From contig PUFA01000066.1 of NCBI GenBank assembly GCA_003508835.1, forward strand, positions 6,218,501 to 6,282,500: DNA of 64,000 nt, given 5' to 3'. The notes below the pieces were generated by a model. The model was given only the letters and a program-made list of their open reading frames with translations. It made no database searches and was not told the origin of the DNA. Shown here piece after piece: positions 9,137 to 20,195 of the stretch (position 1 is the stretch's first letter; the number at the start of each line of letters is the position of its first letter). The stretch is from Eonycteris spelaea. Taxonomy: Eukaryota; Chordata; Mammalia; Chiroptera; Pteropodidae. The translations under genes and the position numbers were made by a program.

Positions 9137-10744
9137 GAAAAAGACGCAGAAACTAGACACAGAAACTGATTACTCCAACATTAACTAGTTGGTAGATGAA
9201 CCTCAGTGTCTAACACTTGTGGGATGGAGGATTCATTGTACGAGTTGACTCAGTGACGTTCAAGTTTGCAGTTGGAGCAGGATCGGCATCTGGCAAAGCT
9301 GTCAGAGACAGCCTCCTTCCCTTTAACTCCTCGCCTGGAAAATGGGAGCTCAAAGTGAGAGAGTCGAAGAACTAGTTTCATTCTAAAAGCAAAGCGAAGA
9401 CTCGTCACAGAAAACGAAATCGTTTCCTCCTTTTGTTCTCTTCAAACTTGCTTTATCCATGCTCTCGCCGAAACACAAATTTCTCTCCAGGCGTCATCGC
9501 CAGCACACCCACCACACATCAGCCACTCCGTGTCCAGTGATGACCAACCCCTAACCCATCATTTCCCCAAACTCCCAAACACCACTGAAGCATTTAACTG
9601 AAGCTGCTAAATAAAGTATGGCTCTGAGGTTACCTATTAGAGACAAAGAACACAAGAGCAAACTTACTAAATTCTCTTTGACTGAGAGCAGGCAAGCATC
9701 TAAACAAACATGTCATCTGAAATACGCAGCGGCCCGAGGCTGCAGAGGAGGAGAGAGCCAGCAAAGCAAAACAGAAGCAGACCACCTTCAGCTCAATTTA
9801 GCGACTGGGATTAATCTGTCACCAGAAAGTTTTTGCAGGTATAAGCTACAGCTGTCCTTGAGCAACCTTGCCGCGTCTTAGGCTATCAACAGAGACAGAC
9901 CAGCTTCCTTTCTTACTTGTTCGCTTTTCTCATTGCAAATAAATAGAGTGGCGAAGTTGCAATTCACTGAGAATAATACTCAGCAGATTAAATCTATTGC
10001 ACATTTGCTTTCTTCCAGATAAACCCAAGAATATGGTGCTTTTTTTAAAATTATTTTATTTTATTTTTTTTAAATAAACATGACTCAAACCTGAAACTGT
10101 TTTCCGGACAGAGGCCAAAGCTTAAAAATAGAAATCCTAGGTCAGTGGAGGAAAAAATGGAGCCTCGCCTGGTTGGCCAGTTCAGCCACATCCCGCCATG
10201 GGGTGGGGATTCTAGGGTGTGTGCTAGAGTCCATTTGTCCCTGTGGGATCACTCTTCGGCCTTTTTCTTTAGCCCTGCTCTGTCCTTCAGGAGGCTGATT
10301 AGTGTGGAAATCATCAACGAGCTTCTTTGCCTTGGAGTGAGAGTGAGAGTCAGCTCATGGGAAGAGCCTAGCAGACCAGACACAGAGAGGGGAGTAGATC
10401 GGGGTATCTGTGCCATTTTCCCATCTTAGGATCTGGGGAGCTGGTCCAGATCCTGGAAGAGGTTGGCACGCCCCCTAAGGCCCGCTCTGTCTCCAGGCTG
10501 GGAATCTGCTTCCTCCTTTCACCCCATCCAGCCTACATAATGATAACTTGGCCCTGTGTTACCAGCCTCAAAGTACCCTACTTTCCCTTATGATCCCCCA
10601 AGCTGTGCCCACTGTGATCACATCACTGTGTAGTTGTCCAACCCAATGCTTGTTACTCTAATGCTCACTGTTTAGTCCTGTCACACTAAACCTATTCCAG
10701 TTCTATAGTTTGTTTTGTACCTTCCTACCTTCAAATAAGTGGTA
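9137..10744. other. Unassigned sequence
   Basis: About 1.6 kb with no recognised repeat. Short open frames at 9618-9881 and 10145-10429 have no identifiable domain. A T/A-rich patch lies at 10038-10075. Confidence 0.4.
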
Positions 10745-10754
10745 CCCTCATTAT

Positions 10755-10860
10755 AGGTTTATTATTTATTTATTCTTTCTTTTTGTCTAACCGCCCATCC
10801 AACCATTCATTCATCCATTTATCCATCTATCCATCCATCTATTAATGCAACCATCCAATA
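10755..10860. repeat. Imperfect tetranucleotide repeat (ATTT/ATCC-type)
   Basis: ATTT-type units pass into ATTC and ATCC units (CATCCATTTATCCATCTATC), a typical slipped tetranucleotide array. It gives rise to chance open frames on both strands. Confidence 0.75.
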
Positions 10861-11689
10861 AATTTACCAACCAGGCCAGATTCAGTATCAGGAAGACATA
10901 TACAAACTGCATCTCTACATGTGGAATGAGTTTTCTGATTGCTGTTGTAGAGTCGATTTTATTAGAGTTTGGCTTGGGTGCAGCATACGTTGAATTCCCA
11001 GGAGCGCCTTCTGCAAATGCATTGCAGCAGACTGGCTGGCAATGCAGATAACACTTTACCTTACTCAATGTTCTTTAATTAATTCAGAAAAAAATACTAG
11101 AAAGAGTATCTCTTAAGTAGTAAATATTTGAAAAAATGTTAGGCTTCTCGATAACATTTGCTCAAATATTTCCAACACTGCTCTCCCAATCCTGCCAACA
11201 AAACCTGGTCTTCCTTACGATCTTCGTCCCAGTCAACGGCAGCTCCGTCAGTTGCACACTGAGTATTTTGTGGGGAGCAGACTCTGAGATGCAAATTATG
11301 GAGTAAGAAGTTGAATCAGCGTGCTCTCAAAAACAGCGGTTTTGCGGAAAGGAAAGAAAGTATCAGGCAAAGGCGGAGGTCGGGCTCCGAGGCAGACTCT
11401 GCTGGTCTCACAGGGAACTCCAAGCTGGAATGGATTGACTCAGTTACCCTCAGAAGGACCGAGTGTTCTAGGTTTTTCTCTCCCAACTTCCACCTCAGCC
11501 AGCCATTGGATGCGAGGCACACTGCTGGCAAGGGGGCGGGCGGAGTGTGACCTTAAGCTCGGGGGAATTCTCTTCAGCTGAAGTCAGTTCCCAGAGAGGC
11601 CTGGGAGTTGGGGGCCACCTGCTGGCAACCAGCGGGCGATTGGGGGATGAATGAGCGGGACCTGTAGAGGGAGCTTTGCAGTGTATCAG
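10861..11689. other. Unassigned sequence
   Basis: No repeat was recognised. A GGGGGCGGGCGG motif occurs near 11531-11542, with overlapping short frames at 11311-11581. No product is identifiable. Confidence 0.4.
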
Positions 11690-12530
11690 AGCATCCAGTA
11701 CCCCACATTTTCAGTTCTTCAGGCTGAAAACCTTGGAGTTCTCTTTCATTGCTCTCTTATTTCCATCCGAGTTCTACCTTCAAAATACACCCAGAATCTG
11801 TCATTTTTGACCATCGCCTCTATCGCCATTTTTTTCTTGTCACCCACTGTGTTCCCTCTAATCCGGATTATTTCAGTATCGTTCTTATTAATCGTTCTTT
11901 TTTGCCTTTGCCCTAGTTCTATTTTACACTCAATACGATAGGTAGAGTGGTCATTTCAAAACGTATGTCAGGCTGTGTCACTTCTCTGCTCCAGACTCCA
12001 GGGGTCCCCGTCTCACTTAGAGTAGCAGAGTCTAGAGCGTTCTGCAGGGGTCGTGATCAGTCTGTCCTCGGCCTTTCTGACGGCATTTGTCACCACTCAT
12101 TGCCTCGGTCTCTCCACTTCAGATTTTTTCTGCATCGAATGCCCCAGGCCCCCTCCTGACTCGGGGCTTTGAATTTTACTCCTTGCTCAACCTGGAAAGC
12201 ATAGTCTGCAGCTTCCCACGTGACTGTCCCTTCATTCTTTCAGGTCTCCGCTCTGAGGTCACCTCAATGGCAAAGCTTTTTCAAAGCCCTCCATATAAGT
12301 CAGGGATCCCCTGGCCCCGCCACATCTCACCTAACAGACTTTACTTCGCTCCAAGTTATTTTCATCCCCTCTTACGTTATTTGTCTGTTTGTTTCATTCT
12401 CCTGCCCGTGTCACTGTTAGAATGTAAGCGCCACAAAGCAGGGCTCTGTCGTGGTCGCCGTCCTGTTATTCTGGTGTCCAGAACAGTGCGGCATCCAGCA
12501 GGTGCTCAGCAACTGCCGGTTGACTGAAGT
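11690..12530 (+). mobile_element. L2 LINE 3' region, sense
   Basis: Landmarks follow L2 order: TTGGAGTTCTCTTTCATTGC, CCTTCAAAATACACCCAGAA, GTCACTTCTCTGCTCCAGAC followed by a CCCGTCTCACTTAGAGTA block, a GTCACTGTTAGAATGTAAGC block, and the terminal GTGCTCAGCAACTGCCGGTT segment. Several short frames overlap it and are decayed LINE sequence. Confidence 0.85.
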
Positions 12531-12629
12531 TTTACATTTGGGCCAAATTCACTCAGACGAGAGACCGCTTCCCTGCCCCGTAACACGGAAGACAGAAGAG
12601 GAACATGTGGACTGCGATGCCCTCATCGG
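12531..12629. other. Spacer between L2 and MLT1 LTR
   Basis: About 100 bases with no recognised feature. Confidence 0.4.
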
Positions 12630-13268
12630 TGGCAGTAGGCAGAATTCTAAAGACCCCTCCCCCACCAACATTACCTTCCCTGTCACTCAACCCCCAAACG
12701 GATCTGGTTCCTTCCTGCAGGGGCTTTGCGGATGAAATTAGGGTGGACCTTAAAGAGATGAGCCCGGGTTTTCCCAGGTGGGCCCAGTGTAATCAATCAC
12801 CTGAACCTTTACAAGCAGAGAACCTCCTCCTGCTGAGACGTGGCGAGGGAGGCGAGTGGAAGAGATGAGGCAGCAGGGGAAGCCGGAGCTTCACTGTGTG
12901 AGAAGGATTCGGCCCATCCTTGCTGGATGTGAAAATGCAGGAAGAATCTGCAAGCCAAGGACGTCAGGCAGCCTCCAGAGGCTGAGGGTAACTCAGCAGC
13001 GACAGCAGGTCCTCGGTCCCATGATGCACACTGCCGACTTCTGCCAGCACCCTGCCTGAGCCTGGGAGCGGGTTTTGCCCTTTGAAGCTTCCAAAAAACC
13101 ACAGCCTTGCAGACATCTCTATTTCAGCCTTGTGACCCTCTAAGAAAAGTATCCGGTCAACTCCGCTGGACTTCTGACCCACAGACCGGTGAGATCATAA
13201 GTGGGTTGTTGTTTTAAAATGAAATGAAATTTATGGAAATGTGTTATGGCAGCATAGAAAGTTAATAC
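12630..13268 (+). mobile_element. MLT1-type MaLR solo LTR
   Basis: The body matches mammalian MLT1 LTRs in order: a CAGAATTCTAAAGACCCCTC start, CAGGGGCTTTGCGGATGAAA, CCCAGGTGGGCCCAGTGTAA, GAGAAGGATTCGGCCCATCC, CTTCTGACCCACAGACCGG, a TTGTTGTTTTAAAATGAAAT block, and an end in GGCAGCATAGAAAGTTAATA. No internal region or second LTR is seen, so it is a solo LTR of a long-dead endogenous retrovirus-like element. Confidence 0.85.
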
Positions 13269-14034
13269 ATTTAAAAAAAATTATTTTCAAATAAATACCT
13301 CGGGAAACTGCATGTAAAGAAAAGGGGTAAGACAACCATAATATTCTAAGCACAGTAGCCTCCAACCTCTATGTACGCTACTTTCTAATTCAATAACCAG
13401 AGACCAGTAATTGGAATCATTGAAGTGAATGGTGTTTTATTAATGTAATGATGATTCTGTACTGCTAACCAAATGAGTCTACGTTTTACTCACCAGAGGC
13501 TAGGAGGGGGGTTCATTTCATGCAGCGGCCATCTTAGGAAGGTCCCTTACACTCATTAGCTTGTCTGAGTGTTGGCAGTTAATGCAAGGGAACAAACTAA
13601 TAAGGCGAAGAGTAGCCACGGTGTCAATTACAAATACCAGCGTTTCTGATTTAAAAAATAAAAATACATAAAGAAACTGTGACAAACTAGTCTGTTAAAT
13701 CATGATTGCCCTGGCAGTTGAGAGCCTGTACGATTATTTGCATTGCTTTTAGCAAATCACTTACCTAACTATCTCCCTTTTATCCTTCTCCTTAAACCTC
13801 CAGAAATTGCTCTAAAGATGGGATTGTAGTTGCAAAGCCTTTTGCAAAAGTTAAAGCATTAAAACTAGTGTTAAGTAATGTATATAATTATTAATAACCT
13901 CGCTCAGTTGAGTTTCTACTCCTGTTTGTTTAGCTGTTTCTGAAATTCGATGATCTCCAGGACAACCCTTTCCACTCTCAAAGATTTCCTTTGGTAAATC
14001 CTTCCCTCTGTGACCGCCCTCCAACTCCGGCAGT
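13269..14034. other. Unassigned sequence
   Basis: AT-rich, with no recognised repeat or coding signal. Confidence 0.4.
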
Positions 14035-14097
14035 TTCCTCTTTCATCCTCCTTCCCATCCTTCCTTCTCCACCTCTCTATTCCTTTTCTCCAGAACC
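14035..14097. repeat. Short C/T-rich tract
   Basis: About 60 bases consist almost only of C and T, smaller than but similar to the tracts at 1.7 and 3 kb. It lies under a chance minus-strand frame (13916-14290). Confidence 0.7.
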
Positions 14098-14269
14098 CCC
14101 TCGCAAGGCAAGATTTCATTAGACTTGTCCTGCTTGACCATTCTAATGAGAGGTATAACTCACCTGGGAAGGAGGTTGGTGGTATCTGGGACAGCCTCAA
14201 TGCATTTGCTTTTGGAACCACCTCTAAGAATCTAGCCCAACACCAGTGATAAAAACACCAAGTAGTTAG

Positions 14270-14430
14270 CACAAGGCTATTCGTTGACACATTCTTTTCA
14301 AGGAATGGAAGTAGTCTAACTATCCATTAATAGAGGACTTGTTAAATAACTATGGTATACTACAGAATGGAGAACTACACGTTTGTAAAACAGAATGAGA
14401 AAGATCTCTATCTTAGGCTACCTTTGGGTA
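14270..14430 (+). mobile_element. L1M-type LINE-1 fragment, sense
   Basis: An old ORF2-end signature is visible: a CTATCCATTAATAGAGGACT block, TGTTAAATAACTATGGTATA, CTACAGAATGGAGAACTACA and AATGAGAAAGATCTCTATCT. It corresponds to the ATGTCCATCAATAGGGGACT region of L1M elements. Confidence 0.65.
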
Positions 14431-15249
14431 ACCAAATGGTTAATGAGAAAAGAGTCTCTTTATAGAGTGTTTTGGTTCAGGAATGAATAAGGAATGATGG
14501 AATCAGAATGTCATCATTTTACAACACATAATGAATGAGTGGATTTAGACAAGAATTATCAAATGCCCACCACATAATCTGTGCCTCTACCTGTGAATTA
14601 ATCTTGCACTCTCCATCCTCAAACTGAATTTGAATCTAATAAAGCCTCCAGATCTAAATAGCAATTTTCAGGAAATCCTGGAGGTAGGTAGACTTGTGAA
14701 CCACCACCAGAATGATAACTATCAGTTAAATTCAATCTAATAGGATAACGACTGTTATATTCAATGATTTCAGTGGAAATCGGTGGCATGGGCGGGGTAG
14801 TTGATAAAGTGCTTCTTCTCTCCCCTGGGGTCAGTGGATCTCAGCATCGGTGAGGGGAATGAGGCGGTGGGAAGCTGGGCCAGCTGGCACTCCCTTCTCT
14901 CCTCTACCCTGAGGTCAGCGGGGCTTAGTGGGAGGCTGGTTTTACAGTTCCACGTGGAGGCAGTTAAGCAGGTGGGAAGGTATCAGCCAGGTGGAAGGGG
15001 GAGCTGAACTCCCGCCTCACCCATACGCTGTGTCAGCGTGTCATGCTCCCCTTTTGCTAGGGTGCTGTCGACAAGGGGGGCTACCTGCTAAAAATTGAAT
15101 AATGAATAGGATCCAGAGTCTCACACCAAGAACCGTAAGGGTGCCATCGCAAGTCATTCATAGCAAGAAAATAGGATGAATGAGAAAATGGACTGGCACC
15201 AATGCTGAGAAATCCAATGTTGGAATATTTTAAATTTGTTAAATATCCA
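14431..15249. other. Unassigned sequence
   Basis: No recognised repeat family. A 68-residue frame at 14801-15007 has no identifiable features. Confidence 0.4.
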
Positions 15250-15512
15250 GTGAAAGGAATCTCCAGGCTATCATGGTTTTACTAGAGAAATCTACCAAAC
15301 GTTTAAAGAAGTATTAACAATCACTTTCAAAAAATAGAAGAGGAGAGAACATTTCCCAACTCATTTTATGAGACTAGCATTACCCTGACACTAAAAACAG
15401 ACAAAACAGTCAAATGAAACATCCTCAACAGAATACTGGCAACTAGAATTAACGACATATCAGACGAGTCACACACCACGGCAAAGTGGGGTTTATTCCA
15501 AATATGCGAATC
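15250..15512 (+). mobile_element. LINE-1 ORF2 reverse-transcriptase fragment, sense
   Basis: Conceptual translation of the plus strand, with stops and frame shifts, follows the L1 RT N-terminal region: YQTFKEVLT-like, then a T-L-NSFYE-ASITL-like region, then ILNRILATRI-like, ending in a VGFIP-like block (GTGGGGTTTATTCC). It is a pseudogene fragment with no recognised 3' UTR or tail. Confidence 0.75.
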
Positions 15513-16110
15513 ATGCAAACCAGAGTTTTAGAATTATGAATTACGTTTCATTAATAGTTTGAGTTATTAAATTACCTACATCTTATTGAGAGAGACATAT
15601 AGTTTGTGGTTTTTGATTAATTGGTCCATTTCATCTAAACTGTAAAATTTCCTTATCGTATTACCACATTCCCTTCTTTTCGATGGTTACAGAGTCTGTA
15701 GTGATATCACCTGTTTCATTCTTGATATTGCTAATTTTTGTCTTTTCAGTTTTTATCTTTGTCAGTTTTGCTAGAGGATTATCACTTTTTTTCCCCTGAA
15801 GAAACGGCTTTTTGTTCCATTGACTTAATTTTTCTGTTTTTAGTTTCATTAATTTCTACTCCTTATTTCTTTCCTTCTAGTTGCTCTGGATTTAAATCTG
15901 TCTTATTTTTTTTAGTTTCTTGAGTTCAAGACTCTGATTATTAACTTGAGACTTTTCTACTTTACTACTGTAAACATTTAGTGCTATCATTTCCCCGCTC
16001 AGTGCTGCTTGAGTTGCATCCCTTATATTTTGATATATTGTATCTTTATTTTCATTTATGTATTTTTTTCTGGAATCATTAACATGTATGTACATCAAAC
16101 ACATCCTTTC
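15513..16110 (-). mobile_element. LINE-1 ORF2 fragment, antisense, abutting the previous piece
   Basis: Minus-strand translation gives two consecutive decayed frames (16104-15892, then 15849-15661). They contain the ORF2 linker between endonuclease and reverse transcriptase: an IYQNIRDATQAALSGEMIAL region, a KSQVNNQSLELKKLKK region, then a KISNIKNETGDITTDS region. It lies immediately upstream, in L1 coordinates, of the piece at 15250-15512 but in the opposite orientation. Confidence 0.8.
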
Positions 16111-18114
16111 AGCACAGGTGAATTCACTTCAGATATAGCTAGAAACTTTGGTAAACAACGAAATGATATAAGTTAACTACAGGCCAATGGAAATAAACTC
16201 CAGACCCATAAGAAAGTAAGATATTTCTGTATTCAGTATATCGAGTAAATGTAGTTTTTAATTAAATTCCTAACACACTATACCCATTGCCCAAGTCTAT
16301 TGCCTGTCCTGTGAGGAGACCGACATATTTTGATCACATAAAAATTCTGAAATAATGTTATAAAATAGGAAATAAAATAGAAAAATTAAAACTTATTGAT
16401 CAACTAAAGTTATAGCTAAACCCTAAGCTATATTTTTGACATCTGCTATCTAACCAATAAATTTACGACTGTTTTTTGTTTTTTTTATTACTAACTTTTT
16501 CTTTATCATAAAAACCATTTAAAGCAATTGAATAGTGTTAGTATATCTTAAATATCCTAGTTTGATCTCAGTTTATTTTCATTTGATGGTTTGTACTTAG
16601 GTGAATAATTTCTAAACATTGCAGAGAGTGAGGTAGAGAGTATTTTTAAAAGAAGTAGAGGGCTAATTTTTCATAAAAATAGAACCATTTTATAGAAAAG
16701 TTATTTTGCTTTTAGGAAACATCTTAATCATTATGATATTTGGGATTTTTTTCTATTTTGTTAAAAACAAAAATTTTGATGAATAGAGTTAATACAAAGA
16801 ATTAGATACAACACCTTCCAAAAGTTGAATTTAGCAGTTTATATTTTTGGTTTTTAACTTATTATATTGCAGACAGTAAAAAAGAAAAAAAAACTCTCTA
16901 AAAGTAACAATCCAATTTCTTCACTTAATATGGTGTTAAGATGTAAATGGAAGTAAATTTAATACAAAAAGTTCTGAAAGATACTTTGATATGTGAGAAA
17001 CAAGCCTCTCTACAATAACTTCAGTAAATATTAAAACATTTGCAGACTTGAAGGCATTGTGTTGTAGCTTAGTTTAATTTTGCTTCAAAAGACCATGAAG
17101 TGTAATACAAAAAGCTAATACTTATGAGTTGTCTTTCTAAATAAGCTATAAATAAATGAGCAAAGTCTACATTAGAAGTCTAAGCTTTAAGTGGTATGTG
17201 GACATATTTAAATAAAAGCAAGAGAAATCTTCGTTTCCTTTGATTTGTTCTGTTGATCTCTATGTCCCCTAAATGTAAGAGATTTCTTAGTTATAACAAG
17301 CCTTAAATTCAAATGTGTGGGGTATTTTTATCACACTTATTGCTGCGAGCTTGTAAAATAAAGCAAATTTATGCATTAGCCTTTGAAAATAAAAAGCGAC
17401 ATTCAAATGTTCTGTATAATTTTAACTCGAGTATATTGCGAAGAAATTCATGTTCGTAGAAGCCATGTCCAGGCCAGGAAGGAGGGTGCTGAAGTAATTA
17501 CAGGACAGCTGGAGTGCCCAGAGGCATGGAATGCTAGAGAAAGAAGATGCTAGAAATGGAGAATTGGAATTGAATGGACGAGCTTTTCAGAATTCTCCTA
17601 GGAGAAGGTAAATTCAGACTATAGTTATTTCCCGCTTATTTAGAGACGAACAATCAATTCTAATTGCGTGGGCCGGGCCTACGGTGGGAGAGCTGCTGGT
17701 GTAGTGGTGCTGGGTGAAACCACACTCATCGTCTTTTTATATGGCAAAATCAGATTAATATTGAAATCAAAGAAGCTCAGAAGACGAAAAGAGGACCTAA
17801 ACCTCCACAAAAACAAACAAACAAACAAACAAAATAGTCTCTAGTCTTGAAGAGGAATGAGGTGGAATGTAAAGGCAAAGGTTAAGTTAAAGACGGATGT
17901 GATTGGCTGAGACAGATTCAGGCTGTATTCCGACTAAATGTAACGTATAGACGCTGCTGATACATTTTATAACCATTACGAAGATGTCCGCGCTTTCTTT
18001 ACAAGGCTTCACCTGTATAAGTTAAGCACTTTATAATCAAGTACATTTTTGGCTAGATAATTGTTTTATCCTATACAAGGTACATGTATTTATTCATTAA
18101 TTAAATCTATATGT
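16111..18114. other. AT-rich sequence with no recognised repeat
   Basis: About 2 kb of AT-rich DNA with no open frame of note and no transposon I can identify, apart from a small (ACAA)n run. In a repeat-dense window this could be conserved non-coding DNA or simply repeats too old to recognise by eye. Confidence 0.45.
17807..17834. repeat. (ACAA)n microsatellite
   Basis: About six tandem ACAA units. Confidence 0.9.
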
Positions 18115-18400
18115 ATATATTAAGCTCGTACTACGGGCCAGACTCTGTGCTATGCAGTGTGGATATGGCAATGAAGACAAATGTTGATGGCCTTCTGTAG
18201 CTGGGAGAGGGAGGAAGCTAAGAAATAGAAGTAAAGTACATTCTGTATTAGAAAGCGGTGCCTGCTGAGGAGAAAAATAAATCAGAAAGGGCGGACTGGG
18301 AATTTTGTGCAGAGTGGGGGTACCAGTTTAAACAGAGTGACCGGACTGGGCTCAGTGAGAAGGTGGCCTTTGAGGGTGGGGCCGGAAGGTGCGGGGCCGC
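18115..18400 (-). mobile_element. L2 LINE 3' region, antisense
   Basis: Reverse-complement L2 landmarks are visible: TACGGGCCAGACTCTGTGCT (TGTGCCAGGCACTGTGCT position), ATATGGCAATGAAGACAAAT, then GAGAAGGTGGCCTTTGAG. Its distal part merges into the CpG-rich patch, so the far boundary is uncertain. Confidence 0.65.
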
Positions 18401-18649
18401 GCAGGTGTCTGTGCGTGGGGCTGAGAACCACAGGAGCCCGCGCTGGGCCGCGCCCGCGCGCAGTGCGGTCAGGCGGAGGGACAGTGGGTCACGCGGGATG
18501 GTGCCGTTCACAACGCCTGGGCCTTCCGGGCTTGGCTTTTTCTGAATGCCATCGGAAGCCGGTGGGTAGTTTCCAGCGTGGGGCTGACACGCTGAGCTTA
18601 GGTGGTGACTGTGGCTGCCGTGCTGAGGAAGACCCCCGGCTGGTGGACG

Positions 18650-18830
18650 TCGGACAGCAGTGGAAGCGAGGACACCTGTCCTGCCATTTCCAAGACACTC
18701 ATTTAACGTCCCTGTCCCCCAGTTTCCTCACCTCAAGTCAGGCTTCATCGCGCCTACGTCACAGGGCCGGCGGGAGAACGAAATGCAATATCGCGTGTGA
18801 AAGCCGCAGAACAATGGTTTGCACCGTGAG
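18650..18830 (+). repeat. MIR SINE fragment, sense
   Basis: CTGTCCCCCAGTTTCCTCAC matches the MIR TCTGTGCCTCAGTTTCCTCA block. It is followed by CGCGCCTACGTCACAGGGC, matching the ACCTACCTCACAGGGTTGTT block. It lies within the CpG-rich interval. Confidence 0.65.
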
Positions 18831-19125
18831 GGCTGCTGTCACATCGTCATGACGTGGGGAAGAGAGGACGGCGGTTTGGACGGGGCTGGAAGCGTGTTGC
18901 GAGAGTCCAGTCTGACTCGGCCCTTGAGATACCCTCTGCCTGTGCCAGTGGAGGGCTTGGGCGGCGCGGGACACAGGTGTCGTTGCAGAAGCCACGGCTG
19001 TTTGATGGAGAGACACGCCGATCACGACTCCCGGCGTTTTTCACACTGAGCATCTGTTTTACGTACGTTTTCCGCTGGTATGTTCTGAGAGCCACTGTTT
19101 CTATACTGTAATATCGTTTGTTGTT

Positions 19126-19139
19126 AAAAAAAAAAAAAA
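19126..19139. repeat. A14 homopolymer
   Basis: An uninterrupted run of 14 A. There is no AATAAA signal nearby, so there is no good case for a processed transcript tail. Confidence 0.9.
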
Positions 19140-19554
19140 CCTCACACATAAGCGCGAAATGGCTTCTCAATACAGCATGAGACTTGCCACCTCGGAACCA
19201 AGTACACAGAACAAGAAGGAGGGCTGGTGGCACTTGCAGCTGCCACCTGAATCGCAGTCGCTTCGGGACCTTTCGCGTTATTCACGTACGGCAGCATTGG
19301 CCACGATCCGCAGGAGGCAGTTAGGGCGCGTGGCGCTAGTCTCATCAGCCCGATGCTTGAACTCGCCTTCCATTGCTAGAATTCCATTTCTAAAGCCATC
19401 GGAATGGGAGTTAATGGTGGCTTACACACATCTCCTTCTGTGGGCCAGAATTTGAGAATCGTTAACATTCATTGAGCGGTGAATGAGGAAGGTGTCTTGG
19501 CCCTGTCAGGCTCTCTGTCCCTTCTCTACCTTCATAGCTAGTAGGAGAAATAGA

Positions 19555-19755
19555 AGCAGTAAAAATAATAATAATACAGTAACGGTTAAAATATATCAGG
19601 AGTCTCATACTTCCCACAAGCTGTGCTATGCGTTTTCCATAGTGATTAAGGAAACTGGGACCAGTAGAGCTTAGAGTCCTACCTGTAGTCACCCTTCTGG
19701 AGAATAGTGGAGCTGAGTTCAAAGCCAAGTCTTGGACCCTCAAGCCCACCCTCCT
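19555..19755 (-). repeat. MIR SINE, antisense
   Basis: Reverse-complement MIR blocks are present: AATAATAATAATACAGTAAC, GTGCTATGCGTTTTCCATAG, GTAGTCACCCTTCTGGAGAA and GTGGAGCTGAGTTCAAAGCC (the GCTGGGATTCAAACCC position). Confidence 0.6.
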
Positions 19756-20137
19756 GGCCCCATGTGGCACCTCCCCAGACGCCTCCTCCCCCTACACTTC
19801 CTACCCCAGGCGCCGGCGTATCATTCTCTCTCTCATCCCTACTTCCCTTTGTCATTTTCAGAAGGGATGAAAAGTGTACAGGAAAGCTGATAAAACTTAA
19901 AGTTTTCTCTGTTTCAGGATGCCTGTAGATGCTACAACAAGGAGCAGTCATCAGCTAAGGAAAGTGTACAGAGGGAGGTGGCAGATAAAACTAATAGCAG
20001 ACTGAGGGTTACATATCACCTGTGGATTATTTTATTTCCTGGTTGCTCTATTCAATAGACTGTATTTTTTGTTGTTTGTGTTTGTTTTTTTCTGGTGGCC
20101 AGAAGTACAGGGATTTCATAAAGCTCTCTAATTCCTT
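19756..20137. other. Unassigned sequence
   Basis: No repeat family was recognised. Short overlapping frames have no identifiable content. Confidence 0.35.
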
Positions 20138-20195
20138 CTTAAAAATCAACTGATTTGTTTCATGGGCTTAAAAATCAACTGATTTGTTTCATGGG
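20138..20195. repeat. Perfect 29-bp tandem duplication
   Basis: Bases 20138-20166 (starting CTTAAAAATCAACTGATTTG) are repeated exactly at 20167-20195, and the next three bases (CTT) start a third unit. There are no mismatches, which implies a recent event or a sequence-assembly artefact. Confidence 0.95.

Larger units (their letters stand above)
18360..19370. other. CpG-rich kilobase
   Basis: From 18361 to 18660 I count 27 CpG in 300 bases, including a GCCGCGCCCGCGCGC run near 18447-18461. CpG stays frequent to about 19370. Overlapping frames on both strands (largest 181 residues at 18307-18852) have no recognisable domain and are expected in GC-rich DNA. It could be a weak CpG island or a GC-biased, poorly methylated patch. 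Confidence 0.5.

Noticed and set aside
12087..12527. 146-residue plus-strand frame
   Set aside because: Lies inside the sense L2 at 11690-12530.
12630..13268. Complete endogenous retrovirus
   Set aside because: Only one LTR is present, with no internal region or partner LTR in the neighbouring sequence.
18307..18852. 181-residue plus-strand frame in CpG-rich DNA
   Set aside because: Overlaps L2 and MIR sequence, has competing frames on both strands and no recognisable domain. Stops are rare in GC-rich DNA.
19126..19139. Poly-A tail of a processed pseudogene
   Set aside because: No AATAAA upstream, no recognisable cDNA sequence and no flanking duplication found.
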